A stretch of DNA of 64,000 nt from Sphingomonas sp. OK281 (lineage in GTDB: Bacteria; Pseudomonadota; Alphaproteobacteria; Sphingomonadales; Sphingomonadaceae): assembly GCF_900115295.1 (NCBI RefSeq), contig NZ_FOVZ01000002.1, positions 744,001 through 808,000 on the forward strand, read 5' to 3'. The notes below the pieces were generated by a model. The model was not told the origin of the DNA, made no database searches, and saw only the letters and a program-made list of their open reading frames with translations. The position numbers were made by a program, and so were the translations under genes. Of the stretch, positions 25,435-33,567 are shown piece by piece (the first letter of the stretch is position 1; every line of letters begins with the position of its first letter).

Positions 25435-26376
25435 ATGCAGACCCAGCCGATGCACGAAGAGATCGTCCCCGACAGCGAACACAAGGGCTTGGTCGGCCGC
25501 CTTCCGCCAACCCTGCGCGGCCTCGCGCTGCTCGCCCGCTTCGACCGCCCGATCGGCTGGTGGCTGCTGTTCTGGCCGGGCGCCTGGGGCGTCGCGCTCG
25601 CCGGTGGCGCGGTGCAGCGCTGGGACCTGATCCTCTGGCTCCTCGCGGGCAGCATCGCGATGCGCGGCGCCGGGTGCGTGTTCAACGACATCGTCGACCG
25701 CGATCTCGACGCGCAGGTCGCCCGCACCCGCGCCCGGCCGATCCCGAGTGGGCTCGTGTCGATGAAGCTCGCCTGGGTCTGGCTGATCGCGCTCTGCCTG
25801 ATCGGCTTTGCGGTCTTGCTGCAACTGACCTTCCTGGCTGCCATCGTCGCGCTCGCGAGCCTCGCCCCCGTCGCCGCCTACCCGTTCATGAAGCGCATCA
25901 CCTGGTGGCCGCAGGCGTGGCTCGGCATCGTCTTCTCCTGGGCCCTACTGGTCGGCTGGAGCGACATCGCCGGCGCGCTCGATACGCCGATGTGGCTGCT
26001 CTACGCCGGCTCGATCGCGTGGGTGATCGGCTACGACACGATCTATGCGTTGCAGGACCGCGAGGACGACGCGATGATCGGCATCCGCTCCTCCGCGCTC
26101 CGCATGGGTACGCATGTGAAGGCCGGCGTCGGCATCTTCTACGTTGCCGCCGTCGCCCTATGGGTAGCAGCGTTCTGGCAAGTCCGCCCCGACCCGCTCG
26201 CGATCGCCGCGCTCGTCCCCGTCGCGCTCCACCTCGCCTGGCAAGTCGTCACGCTCAAACCCGACACGCACGAGGGCGCAGGCACCGCCGCGCTCGCTCG
26301 CTTCCGGTCGAACCGTTTCGCCGGACTGCTGATGTTCCTCGCCTGCGTGGTTGTCGGCACGAGCCTGCATCCCTAA
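25435..26376 (+). CDS. ubiA: 4-hydroxybenzoate polyprenyltransferase
   Basis: Attaches the polyprenyl chain to 4-hydroxybenzoate in ubiquinone synthesis. The 313-residue membrane protein has the two Asp-rich metal/prenyl-diphosphate motifs: GCVFNDIVDRDLDAQVART and GYDTIYALQDREDD. ARFDRPIGWWLLFWPGAWG in helix 1 and the RPIPSG loop are also typical. ATG at 25435 is preferred, with 25450 as alternative; in-frame sequence upstream to 25351 is unlike the family. pmbA starts 9 bp downstream, suggesting one transcript with pmbA and the IMPase-like gene. Confidence 0.95.
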   Translation: MQTQPMHEEIVPDSEHKGLVGRLPPTLRGLALLARFDRPIGWWLLFWPGAWGVALAGGAVQRWDLILWLLAGSIAMRGAGCVFNDIVDRDLDAQVARTRARPIPSGLVSMKLAWVWLIALCLIGFAVLLQLTFLAAIVALASLAPVAAYPFMKRITWWPQAWLGIVFSWALLVGWSDIAGALDTPMWLLYAGSIAWVIGYDTIYALQDREDDAMIGIRSSALRMGTHVKAGVGIFYVAAVALWVAAFWQVRPDPLAIAALVPVALHLAWQVVTLKPDTHEGAGTAALARFRSNRFAGLLMFLACVVVGTSLHP

Positions 26377-26385
26377 CTCGCTGAT

Positions 26386-27732
26386 ATGCTGACCCCAGAC
26401 CAAGCCCGCGACCGCGCCCACGACATCGTCCAGCGCGCGAGGGCGGCCGGCGCCGACGCCGCCGACGCGGTCTTCGCCGCCGATGCCGCGCTCGACGTGT
26501 CGATCCGCCTCGGCAAGCTCGAGGATATCGGCCGTTCCGAGAGCGAGGACCTCGGCCTGCGCGTGTTCGTCGGCCAGCGCTCCGCCAGCGTCTCCACCTC
26601 CGACCTCTCGACCGCCGCGATGGACGCGCTGGTCGACCGCGCGGTGGCGATGGCGCGCGAAGCCCCTGAAGACCCCTGGGCCGGCCTCGCCCCCGCCGAC
26701 CGCCTGCTCCACGGCATCACGCCGATGCTAGGCCTCGACGACGGCGGCGAAGCCAGCCCCGAGCAACTCCGCGACGCCGCGCTCGAAGCCGAAGACGCCG
26801 CCCGCGCGGTCCCCGGCGTCTCGAACAGCGAAGGCGGCGGTGCCAGCGCCTCGCGCAGCGTATGGGCATTAGCCACCAGCCACGGTTTCGCCGGAGCCTA
26901 TGCCGCGACCGGCTACGGCGTCTCGGCCAGCGTGCTCGCTGGTGAAGGCGGCAATATGCAGCGCGACTATGCGCACAGCAGTGCCCGCCTCCGCGCGCAT
27001 CTCGAATCGCCCGAAGCGATCGGTCGCCGCGCTGGCGAACAAGCCGTCGCGCGCCTCAACCCCGGCCGTCTCGTCAGCGGCCCCACCACGATCGTCTACG
27101 ACCGCCGAGTCGGCGGATCACTGGTTGGCCACATGCTCGGCGCGATCTCCGGCCAGGCGATCACGCGTAAGACCAGCTTCCTGCTCGACTCGCTCGGCAG
27201 CCAGGTGTTCGCGCACGGCATCACCATCCGCGACGATCCGCACCGCCCGCACGGCCTGCGCTCGCGGCCGTTCGACGGCGAAGGCCTGCCCGTCTCGCCG
27301 AGCGACATCATCGAGAACGGCATGCTCGAACGCTGGCTGCTCGACTCCGCCTCGGCGCGTCAGCTCGGCCTCGAGCCGACCGGCCACGCCGCGCGCGGTG
27401 TCGGCGGCGGGCCCGGCGTATCGACCAGCAACGTGTTCATGGAACCGGGCCATGTCCCGCTCGAAACGCTGATCGCCGACATCGAGTCGGGCGTCTACGT
27501 CACCGAACTGATGGGCGGCGGCGCGAACGGCGTGACCGGCGACTATAGCCGCGGCGCAGCGGGCTTCAGAATCGAGAACGGCCAGATCACCACGCCGGTC
27601 GCCGAGTTCACGATCGCCGGCAACGTCAAGGATATGTTCCTCGCGATGACCCCCGCCAACGACCTCGAATTCCGCTACGGCGTCAACGTGCCGACGCTAC
27701 GTGTGGAGGGCATGACGGTGGCGAGTGGCTGA
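26386..27732 (+). CDS. pmbA: TldE/PmbA-family metalloprotease subunit
   Basis: TldD/TldE proteins form a heterodimeric metalloprotease that processes peptides such as microcin B17. The 448-residue product has the PmbA (TldE) layout. The N-terminal helical region includes VSIRLGKLEDIGRSESEDLG and LRVFVGQRSASVSTSD; the C-terminal beta-barrel includes NVFMEPGHVPLETLIADIES and ELMGGGANGVTGDYSRGAAG. No HExxH is present, as expected for TldE, whose partner TldD carries it. tldD is not in this window. The gene overlaps the next start by 8 bp. Confidence 0.93.
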   Translation: MLTPDQARDRAHDIVQRARAAGADAADAVFAADAALDVSIRLGKLEDIGRSESEDLGLRVFVGQRSASVSTSDLSTAAMDALVDRAVAMAREAPEDPWAGLAPADRLLHGITPMLGLDDGGEASPEQLRDAALEAEDAARAVPGVSNSEGGGASASRSVWALATSHGFAGAYAATGYGVSASVLAGEGGNMQRDYAHSSARLRAHLESPEAIGRRAGEQAVARLNPGRLVSGPTTIVYDRRVGGSLVGHMLGAISGQAITRKTSFLLDSLGSQVFAHGITIRDDPHRPHGLRSRPFDGEGLPVSPSDIIENGMLERWLLDSASARQLGLEPTGHAARGVGGGPGVSTSNVFMEPGHVPLETLIADIESGVYVTELMGGGANGVTGDYSRGAAGFRIENGQITTPVAEFTIAGNVKDMFLAMTPANDLEFRYGVNVPTLRVEGMTVASG

Positions 27733-28540
27733 GCGGTATCGCGGGCCGGAGAGGTCGCCGGCATGGCTGCGCGCGATGGCGGATGCGGTAGCGAAGATCG
27801 CCGCAGAGGCCGGCGCGATGGCGCACGATCGCTTCGACACCGACTTCCAGCGCTGGGAAAAGACCCCCGGCAGCCCGGTCTGCGAACTCGACATCGCGAT
27901 CGACCGCATGCTCAAGGCGCGACTGTCGACGTTGCTCCCCGAAGCTGGCTGGCTCTCCGAGGAAACCGCCGACAACGCCGATCGCCTAGCCCATGACCTG
28001 CTCTGGGTAGTCGACCCGATCGACGGCACCCGCGACTATATCCGCGCGCGTCCCGGCTGGTGCGTCTCGGTCGCCTTGGTCGACCGCGGCAAGCCGGTGA
28101 TCGGCATCCTCGAAGCGCCGTCCCGCGATGAACGCTGGCACGCGGTCGCAGGGCAGGGCGCGACGCGCAACGGCGTACCGCTAAAGGCCGGCAACCGCAC
28201 CGACTTCCCCGGCAGCCGCACGCCCGTAGACGCCCTCCCCAAAGCCGACCGAGACCTCGTCATGGTCCACAAACCCAATTCTATCGCGCTCCGCATAGCC
28301 ATGGTTGCCGCCGACGAAGCCGACCTCGTCGCCACGCTCCGCTGGGGCAACGAATGGGACATCGCCGCCGCGATCCTGATCGCGAGCGAAGCCGGCGCAG
28401 TGGTGACCGATGCGCTGGGTGCGCCGCTGGTGTTCAACAAGCCGCGGCCGCAAGCGTTTGGTGTTGTAACGAGCGTCCCCGGTATCCACACCGCCGCCGT
28501 TACTCGCCTCGCGGATCGGGCAAGGGCAATGAACGCCTAG
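27725..28540 (+). CDS. Inositol-monophosphatase-superfamily phosphatase (CysQ-like)
   Basis: A 271-residue enzyme with the Mg-dependent phosphatase motifs: Glu80 in WLSEETADNAD, DPIDGTRDYI at residues 97-106 (metal-binding Asp97/Asp100), and WDIAAAILIASEAGAVVTDA. Members hydrolyse inositol phosphates, 3'-phosphoadenosine 5'-phosphate or histidinol phosphate; the substrate here is not determined. It starts at GTG inside the end of pmbA (8-bp overlap), so it is probably co-expressed with ubiA and pmbA. Confidence 0.9.
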   Translation: MAERYRGPERSPAWLRAMADAVAKIAAEAGAMAHDRFDTDFQRWEKTPGSPVCELDIAIDRMLKARLSTLLPEAGWLSEETADNADRLAHDLLWVVDPIDGTRDYIRARPGWCVSVALVDRGKPVIGILEAPSRDERWHAVAGQGATRNGVPLKAGNRTDFPGSRTPVDALPKADRDLVMVHKPNSIALRIAMVAADEADLVATLRWGNEWDIAAAILIASEAGAVVTDALGAPLVFNKPRPQAFGVVTSVPGIHTAAVTRLADRARAMNA

Positions 28541-28868
28541 AGCCGAACGCCCCCGTCACGCCGGGCTCTTTCCGGCATCCACGGTGCCGCACAATCTAGC
28601 GATGTTGGTTCGCGGAACCGTGGCCCCCGGAGAAGGGCTCTTCTGAGCGAAGTCGAAGGGCCTGGGGTGACGGGGCGATTGTCGGGCTGTCGAGACCTCA
28701 ATACGCGCCGGGAAGCTGAATGTCCGATCCGGCTTCGCGCGAAAACCAACCGATCCTCACCTGCCAAGGGGGAGGTGGCGGGCGCAGCCTGACGGAGGGG
28801 TGGCAAGCGGTCGCGCCCGTTCTGCGTCCTCCCCGCCACCGACTCCGGAAAAGAATGCAAACGAACGA
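28541..28868. other. Intergenic region with degenerate repeats
   Basis: No gene found. It contains a partial palindrome near 28553-28580 (CGTCACGCCGGGCTCTTTCC type), a half-copy of family H at 28626-28662 (CTTCTGAGCGAAGTCGAAGG), and a family E-like copy at about 28754-28845 (GGGGGAGGTGGC with GCCTGACGGAGGGG). It separates convergent genes. Confidence 0.65.
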
Positions 28869-29531
28869 TCAGGACGTCGGAAGCCCTTGCAGAACCGCCT
28901 TCGCTTCATCCGCCGCCAGGTAATTGCACGCATATTGTGAGGGATTGCCACCACGAGTAATCCAGCGGATCCGCGACGAGCCGGAAGTCGCCATCTTGTC
29001 CAGGATCTCGCGGTTGATCGCCACCCTGACGAAGCTGGGGTTGGTGCAGGTCATCATGATAACTCCCTTCGGCACATTGCAGGCGGTCTGGACGACCTGC
29101 CATGTCGAGGGCAGTTTATAGGTGTCGTTGCCGATCAGGATGTAATTTTCCGAGATCGGCAGGCCGGCGCGCTCCATGACCAGATTGATGACCGGCGGTT
29201 TGCCCGCCGGTGCCAGTCCTTCATAGAACACGTTGGTATAGTAACTCGAATCCGACCTGACGGTGATATCGCGCGCGCCCGGGATTTCCTTGTTCTTCTC
29301 ACGCTTGATCTTGACACGCTTGTCGACGGGCATCGCATCGTACTTCGCGCGGTTCCTGATCTGCGTTTCGTTCAGCTCGCAGTGCGCGGCGGTCATCTCC
29401 GCGGTCGCGGCCACGCGCGCTATCGCCGTGGGCGAGGCAATCACGGGTGGCGGCTTCTTGAAAAGGCCGAACAGTTGCGCACCGGAAAGCATCGCCGCCG
29501 AGTTCAATATCGTCAGAGCAACATTCATCAT
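28869..29531 (-). CDS. Hypothetical exported protein with four cysteines
   Basis: A 220-residue protein (MMNVALTILNSAAMLSGAQL) with a hydrophobic N-terminus that could be a signal peptide or anchor. The mature part has four cysteines, in AAHCELNE, QTACNVPKG, MMTCTNPS and QYACNYLA. They are compatible with two disulfides in the periplasm. A basic stretch (DKRVKIKREKNKE) lies in the first half. I recognise no family. It is flanked by repeat-rich gaps on both sides and appears to be a lone transcription unit. ATG at 29528 is an alternative start. Confidence 0.72.
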   Translation of the reverse strand: MMNVALTILNSAAMLSGAQLFGLFKKPPPVIASPTAIARVAATAEMTAAHCELNETQIRNRAKYDAMPVDKRVKIKREKNKEIPGARDITVRSDSSYYTNVFYEGLAPAGKPPVINLVMERAGLPISENYILIGNDTYKLPSTWQVVQTACNVPKGVIMMTCTNPSFVRVAINREILDKMATSGSSRIRWITRGGNPSQYACNYLAADEAKAVLQGLPTS

Positions 29532-29924
29532 GCCAGCGTCCCTTCCGTCGTTGCCACACCGAAAGGATGCAGAACCGCGTTCCGATAAACAATCGAAATC
29601 ACCGGCTTAGCAATCGGAGGTACTTATCCCGTTCGACAAGCGCGGGCCATACACCGACGCATCACGTTCCTTCCTGTTCTCCCGCGAAGGTGGAAGCCCA
29701 GTCTGGACGCCCGCCTCCGCGGGGAAACATGTCCTACTGGTTCGAACGGTATAGCTGCCCGACTGCGCCTGATCGCGCGCGGCGATCCGCGTCGCCATGT
29801 CGCCGGTAACTGGAACGCGCGGCGTCTCGTACGCGACCGGCCGATATCCAAGCTTCAGCGCCTCGTTTCCTCGATACTTTGATCTTTGGAAACCGTTCGT
29901 GTGTAGCGGGATTACAGGCTCACC
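29532..29924. other. Intergenic region, one repeat and otherwise featureless
   Basis: Holds the family B copy at 29674-29729. The rest, including the comparatively AT-richer part around 29860-29925, shows no gene, tRNA or terminator that I can support. Confidence 0.6.
29674..29729. repeat. Family B palindromic repeat, copy 4
   Basis: Arms CTGTTCTCCCGCGAAGGTGG and CCGCCTCCGCGGGGAAACAT around AAGCCCAGTCTGGACGC; somewhat diverged. Confidence 0.82.
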
Positions 29925-30119
29925 TCACCCTGTCCGGTCAACGACCCCAGCGCGGTGGACGAGTTTGCCCTTCGTCTTGCTGGTCAGGTGAAAATACGCA
30001 CACCGGTCGCAGCGATAGGCCCGGAGTGGGACGCGTCCGGCGTTCGCCACCACGAGCGCATCGGTTTCGGAGACGAAGCGCGCTTTGCGACGGCAGACGC
30101 TGAGCCGGGTGCGCTTCAC
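29925..30119 (-). CDS. Small zinc-ribbon-like protein
   Basis: A 64-residue basic protein starting at GTG (MKRTRLSVCRRKARFVSETD). It has a CDRC pair at residues 37-40, followed by AYFHLTSKTKGK; similar CxxC-x3-HLTSK endings occur in small zinc-ribbon proteins. Only one CxxC is present, with Cys9 and His44 as possible further ligands. Its start lies 4 bp after the stop of the XpaC-like gene, so it is the third gene of the telA operon. Function unknown. Confidence 0.7.
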   Translation of the reverse strand: MKRTRLSVCRRKARFVSETDALVVANAGRVPLRAYRCDRCAYFHLTSKTKGKLVHRAGVVDRTG

Positions 30120-30123
30120 CGCC

Positions 30124-30831
30124 TCAATCCTTGTACTTCATCTCCAGGAAGCGACCGCGGGTCGAGAGGTTGTCGAGGTCGCTTTGCGCCAGCCGCGCGG
30201 TCATCTCGCCAATTTCCTGTTCGATCAGCTTCAGGCCGTCGACCAACTCGGCGTCGGGCGAGCGCCCGTTGCGCGGCGTCGTGCGGAGCGACGCCGGCAC
30301 CTTCTCGTATTCCTTGACGAAGGCGGGAAGTTGTTCGCCGATCAGCTTCCGCACGTCGACCGCTTCCTGCGTATTCGCGTCGAGCGTCGCGAGTTGCGGC
30401 GTCAGCGTTTCGAGGCGCAGGCCGATCCGGTCGACCAAAGTCATCGCCGGTGCGGGGAGGGCGGGGCGCTGCGCTTCCAGCCAGCGTTCGGTTTGAGCCG
30501 GGAGCGCACGGATGTCGACTGCCGCGAGCCGCTCGGGCGTCGGTGCGCGTTCCGCCGGCCACACCGCGAACAACACCGTGGCCGCGACCAGCAGCGCCAT
30601 GACCAGCATCGCGCCGCCGATCCCGAGCGGCATGATCCAGCCGATCACCATCGCCGCGATCAGGATCGCCACGTCGGCGACCGCGATCCGGGTCAGTCGC
30701 TTGCCGATCGCCTGCGTCTGCCGTGCCCGCCCTCGCGATGGCGAGTGTGCGATGACGGCGCCCGTCCGGTCGTCGGAAATGCGCGACCAGGAGGCGCGGG
30801 CGCTGGCGATGGCGTCGTCGACTTCGCTCAC
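30124..30831 (-). CDS. XpaC/5-bromo-4-chloroindolyl phosphate hydrolysis-like membrane protein
   Basis: A 235-residue protein starting at GTG. The N-terminus is polar and basic, with two adjacent membrane helices (about residues 48-90: IAVADVAILIAAMVIGWIMP and LVMALLVAATVLFAVWP). A long, mainly helical cytoplasmic part follows (VDRIGLRLETLTPQLATLDA). Its layout and its position directly after telA match the XpaC-TelA pairs known in many bacteria, where the genes are adjacent but biochemically unexplained. It starts 5 bp after the telA stop and ends 4 bp before the zinc-ribbon ORF. Confidence 0.72.
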   Translation of the reverse strand: MSEVDDAIASARASWSRISDDRTGAVIAHSPSRGRARQTQAIGKRLTRIAVADVAILIAAMVIGWIMPLGIGGAMLVMALLVAATVLFAVWPAERAPTPERLAAVDIRALPAQTERWLEAQRPALPAPAMTLVDRIGLRLETLTPQLATLDANTQEAVDVRKLIGEQLPAFVKEYEKVPASLRTTPRNGRSPDAELVDGLKLIEQEIGEMTARLAQSDLDNLSTRGRFLEMKYKD

Positions 30832-30836
30832 GAGGG

Positions 30837-32048
30837 TTACATCGCCTCCAGCTTGAACGGGCTGGCGGACGGTCCGCCGAGCTGGCCTTGGGTGGCCCCT
30901 TCAGCCCGCGCGATATACCCACGCGACTTGTCGACCTCGTTCGACAGCGCGCCGACGGTGACCTTCATCGAATCGAGCGCCTTCAGCTTGAACACGTCGA
31001 TCGCGTCCATCGTGTCGTAGATGTTCTGGAACGCGCGTTGCAGCGTCTCCAGCGGGATCGTCGCCGACGCGGCCTGTTCGTGGATCTGCGCGGTCTGCGA
31101 TTTGAGCAGCTTGCCGGTCGAATCGATGATGTTCGCGGTCGTCGTGTTGAGCGCGGTGATCTGCTCGAGCACCAGCTTCTGGTTGGTCAGCGCCTGCGCC
31201 ACCGTCACCGCGGTGCGCAGCGCGGAGACGGTCGTGGTCGAGGCGCGGTCGACACCCTTCACCAGCTCGACATTGTTCTTCTTGACCAGATCGAGCGCGA
31301 GATAACCCTGTACGGTCACCGCCATCTGAGTCAGCAAATCCTGCGTGCGCTGGCGCGTATAGAACAGCGCGGTCTCGCGGATTGCCTTCGCCTTGGCGGG
31401 ATCGCTGTGATCGAGGTCGTTGGCGACGTCCTCCAGCTTGGCATCCATCGTCTTCGACAGGTGGATCATCTGCTCGAGCCGACCCATCGCCGCCCACAAA
31501 TTGGCGCGCTCGGTATCGATCGCGGCGTTGTCCATTAGCAGCTCGTCCTTGCCCGAACCGAGGCTCTTCAGGATCTGCGCGATGTGCGTCTGCGACGATT
31601 TGTAGCCGTCGAAATAATTGCGCATCTTGCCACCGAACGGGATGATCCCGAACAGCTTCTGCGGCGCGGTGAGATTGCCCTTCTTGCCCGGATCGAGATC
31701 CTCGACGACGCGGCGCAGCTCGGCGAGGTCCTTGCCGACGCCGGTCTCCTGATCCATCGCCTTGACCGGGCGATCGAGGAAGCGGTTCGACTGGCCGGCG
31801 GCGTCGCGGATTTCCTTCGCGCCCATCGCGGTGATCGCGTCGACCCGCTTGCCGAATTCGGGCGAATTGACGTCCTGCGCGACGAGATCGGTGACGAAGC
31901 CCGACACGCGCTCCTCAAGCTGCGACTTCACGCCGGCATCGACGGGCACCAGCCCGGACGCCTTCGCGGCCGCTACGGTGGGCACCGGATCGGGCGGGGT
32001 CAGCACTAGGCCCGGCTCTTCCGTCAGCGTGTTCGGGGTCGTCGCCAT
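30837..32048 (-). CDS. telA: TelA-family (toxic anion resistance) protein
   Basis: A 403-residue, almost wholly alpha-helical soluble protein. Family features include FGKRVDAITAMGAKEIRDAA, FLDRPVKAMD, NLTAPQKLFGIIPFGGKMRNYFDGY, and TALFYTRQRTQDLLTQMAVTVQGYLALDLVKKNN. TelA homologues were named for tellurite resistance, but many act in general envelope stress, so the function here is inferred. The ATG at 32048 is chosen because the upstream 25 codons carry promoter elements. It is first in an operon with the XpaC-like and zinc-ribbon genes. Confidence 0.9.
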   Translation of the reverse strand: MATTPNTLTEEPGLVLTPPDPVPTVAAAKASGLVPVDAGVKSQLEERVSGFVTDLVAQDVNSPEFGKRVDAITAMGAKEIRDAAGQSNRFLDRPVKAMDQETGVGKDLAELRRVVEDLDPGKKGNLTAPQKLFGIIPFGGKMRNYFDGYKSSQTHIAQILKSLGSGKDELLMDNAAIDTERANLWAAMGRLEQMIHLSKTMDAKLEDVANDLDHSDPAKAKAIRETALFYTRQRTQDLLTQMAVTVQGYLALDLVKKNNVELVKGVDRASTTTVSALRTAVTVAQALTNQKLVLEQITALNTTTANIIDSTGKLLKSQTAQIHEQAASATIPLETLQRAFQNIYDTMDAIDVFKLKALDSMKVTVGALSNEVDKSRGYIARAEGATQGQLGGPSASPFKLEAM

Positions 32049-32107
32049 ACAAGTGTCTCCGTTCGGTAGGGCATGGTGGCTGCAACCCACCCCGCGTTCA
32101 AGTGGCG

Positions 32108-32136
32108 TATATAGATAATACACTCGGGCTTGCCAA
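32108..32136 (-). promoter_or_regulatory. Housekeeping-type promoter of the telA operon
   Basis: Read on the minus strand: TTGGCA (32131-32136), a 17-base spacer, then TATATA (32108-32113), 60 bp before the telA ATG. The AT-rich stretch stands out in this GC-rich region. The spacer and -10 also form an imperfect inverted repeat (AGTGGCGTAT / ATAATACACT, 32101-32124) that may bind a regulator. Confidence 0.6.
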
Positions 32137-32200
32137 CTGCTCTCCTTGAAACCGGGCGGTCGCGTGGACAGCTTGTCGGCGACATCACAGGAGTTCCAGC

Positions 32201-33214
32201 ATGCGCGCCATCGGCTATACCAAGTCGCTCCCGATCGACGATCCGCAGTCGCTCGTCGATCTCGACCTCCCCAAGCCCGAGGCGTCCGGCCGCGATCTGC
32301 TGGTCGAGGTGAAGGCGGTGTCGGTCAACCCGGTCGACACCAAGATCCGCCAGCGTCGCGAAGATTCCGACGGTAAGCCGCAGGTGCTGGGCTGGGACGC
32401 ATCGGGCGTCGTCGTCGCGATCGGCCCGGACGTGACCGGGTTCAAGGTCGGCGATGACGTGTTCTACGCAGGCGCGATCGACCGGCCGGGTACCAATTCG
32501 GAGTATCACCTCGTCGACGAGCGTATCGTCGGTCACAAGCCGGCGTCGCTCGACTGGGCGCAGGCGGCGGCGCTGCCGCTGACCTCGGTTACCGCGTGGG
32601 AGACGCTGTTCGACCGGCTCGACGTGCGCAAACCCGTCCCCGGCGCGGCGAACGCGATCCTGATCATCGGGGGGGCAGGCGGGGTCGGCTCGATCACCAT
32701 CCAGCTCGCGCGGCAGCTCACCGACCTGACCGTGATCGCCACCGCCTCGCGCGACGAGACGCGCGGCTGGGTCGAGGACCTCGGCGCGCATCACGTGATC
32801 GACCACCGCAAACCGCTCGCCGCGCAGGTCGAGGCACTCGGGCTCGGCGCGCCGGGGTTCGTGTTCTCGACGACGCATACCGACGAGCACATCGCCGAGA
32901 TCGGCGAACTGCTGGCGCCGCAGGGACGGCTTGCGCTGATCGACGATCCGAAGACGCTCGACATTGTGCCGCTCAAGCAGAAGTCGATCTCGGTCCACTG
33001 GGAGCTGATGTACACGCGCTCGCTGTTCCAGACTGCGGACATGGGCGAGCAGGGCAAGTTGCTCGACGAGGTCGCGCGGCTGGTGGATGCGGGGACGATC
33101 CGGACGACGCTGGCGGAGAATTTCGGGCGGATCGATGCGGCGAATTTGCGGAAGGCGCACGAGCGGATCGAGAGCCACACGGCCAAGGGGAAGATCGTGC
33201 TGGAGGGATTCTGA
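32201..33214 (+). CDS. Zinc-binding alcohol dehydrogenase family / quinone oxidoreductase-like protein
   Basis: A 337-residue MDR-superfamily oxidoreductase. The N-terminal GroES-like domain has MRAIGYTKSLPIDDPQSLVD and VKAVSVNPVDTKIRQ. The NADPH-binding Rossmann motif IIGGAGGVGSITIQLARQLT is at about residue 155. HERIESHTAKGKIVLEGF closes the protein. No structural-zinc cysteine cluster is seen, so it is probably a zinc-free NADPH:quinone/enone reductase despite the usual family name. CAGGAG precedes the ATG. It is divergent from telA. Confidence 0.9.
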   Translation: MRAIGYTKSLPIDDPQSLVDLDLPKPEASGRDLLVEVKAVSVNPVDTKIRQRREDSDGKPQVLGWDASGVVVAIGPDVTGFKVGDDVFYAGAIDRPGTNSEYHLVDERIVGHKPASLDWAQAAALPLTSVTAWETLFDRLDVRKPVPGAANAILIIGGAGGVGSITIQLARQLTDLTVIATASRDETRGWVEDLGAHHVIDHRKPLAAQVEALGLGAPGFVFSTTHTDEHIAEIGELLAPQGRLALIDDPKTLDIVPLKQKSISVHWELMYTRSLFQTADMGEQGKLLDEVARLVDAGTIRTTLAENFGRIDAANLRKAHERIESHTAKGKIVLEGF

Positions 33215-33250
33215 GCCTTCCGAATTTCCAGAGCGTTCCGTTAACTTAGG

Positions 33251-33356
33251 CCACCACCCCGGCGAAGGCCGGGGCCCAATTGGTGACGTTGCTAACGGAT
33301 GGCGGCGCTCCATTATTGCCACCTTTCCAATTGGGCCCCGGACTTCGCCGGGGTGG
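33251..33356. repeat. Family A palindromic repeat, copy 5 (reverse orientation)
   Basis: Arms CCACCCCGGCGAAGGCCGGG and CCCCGGACTTCGCCGGGGTGG. The asymmetric centre is inverted (GACGTTGCTAACGG ... ATTATTGCCACCTTTCC). With the next repeat it fills the 353-bp gap 33215-33567. Confidence 0.9.
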
Positions 33357-33396
33357 AATGGAGGGTGGGGCGTTGCAGGTCGGCGCCACCTCACGA

Positions 33397-33518
33397 TCCT
33401 CCCCCGCAAGGGGAGGTGGCAGGCTCTTGCCTGACGGAGGGGGCGGCACGCGCCAACCTCTGCTCCGTATCCTCCCCCTCCGTCCCCTTCGGCGACACCT
33501 CCCCCTGGCGGGGGGGAT
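33397..33518. repeat. Family E palindromic repeat, copy 2
   Basis: ATCCTCCCCCGCAAGGGGAG facing CACCTCCCCCTGGCGGGGGG, with inner GCCTGACGGAGGGGG / CCCCCTCCGTC. Confidence 0.85.
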
Positions 33519-33567
33519 TGCAATATCCGCTCTGGCGCCCCGGCAAACACACGATACGCTGCGCACC

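Noticed and set aside
30837..32048. Tellurite-resistance island
   Set aside because: Only a telA-like gene is present; the other ter/teh genes are missing and the surroundings are core chromosome.
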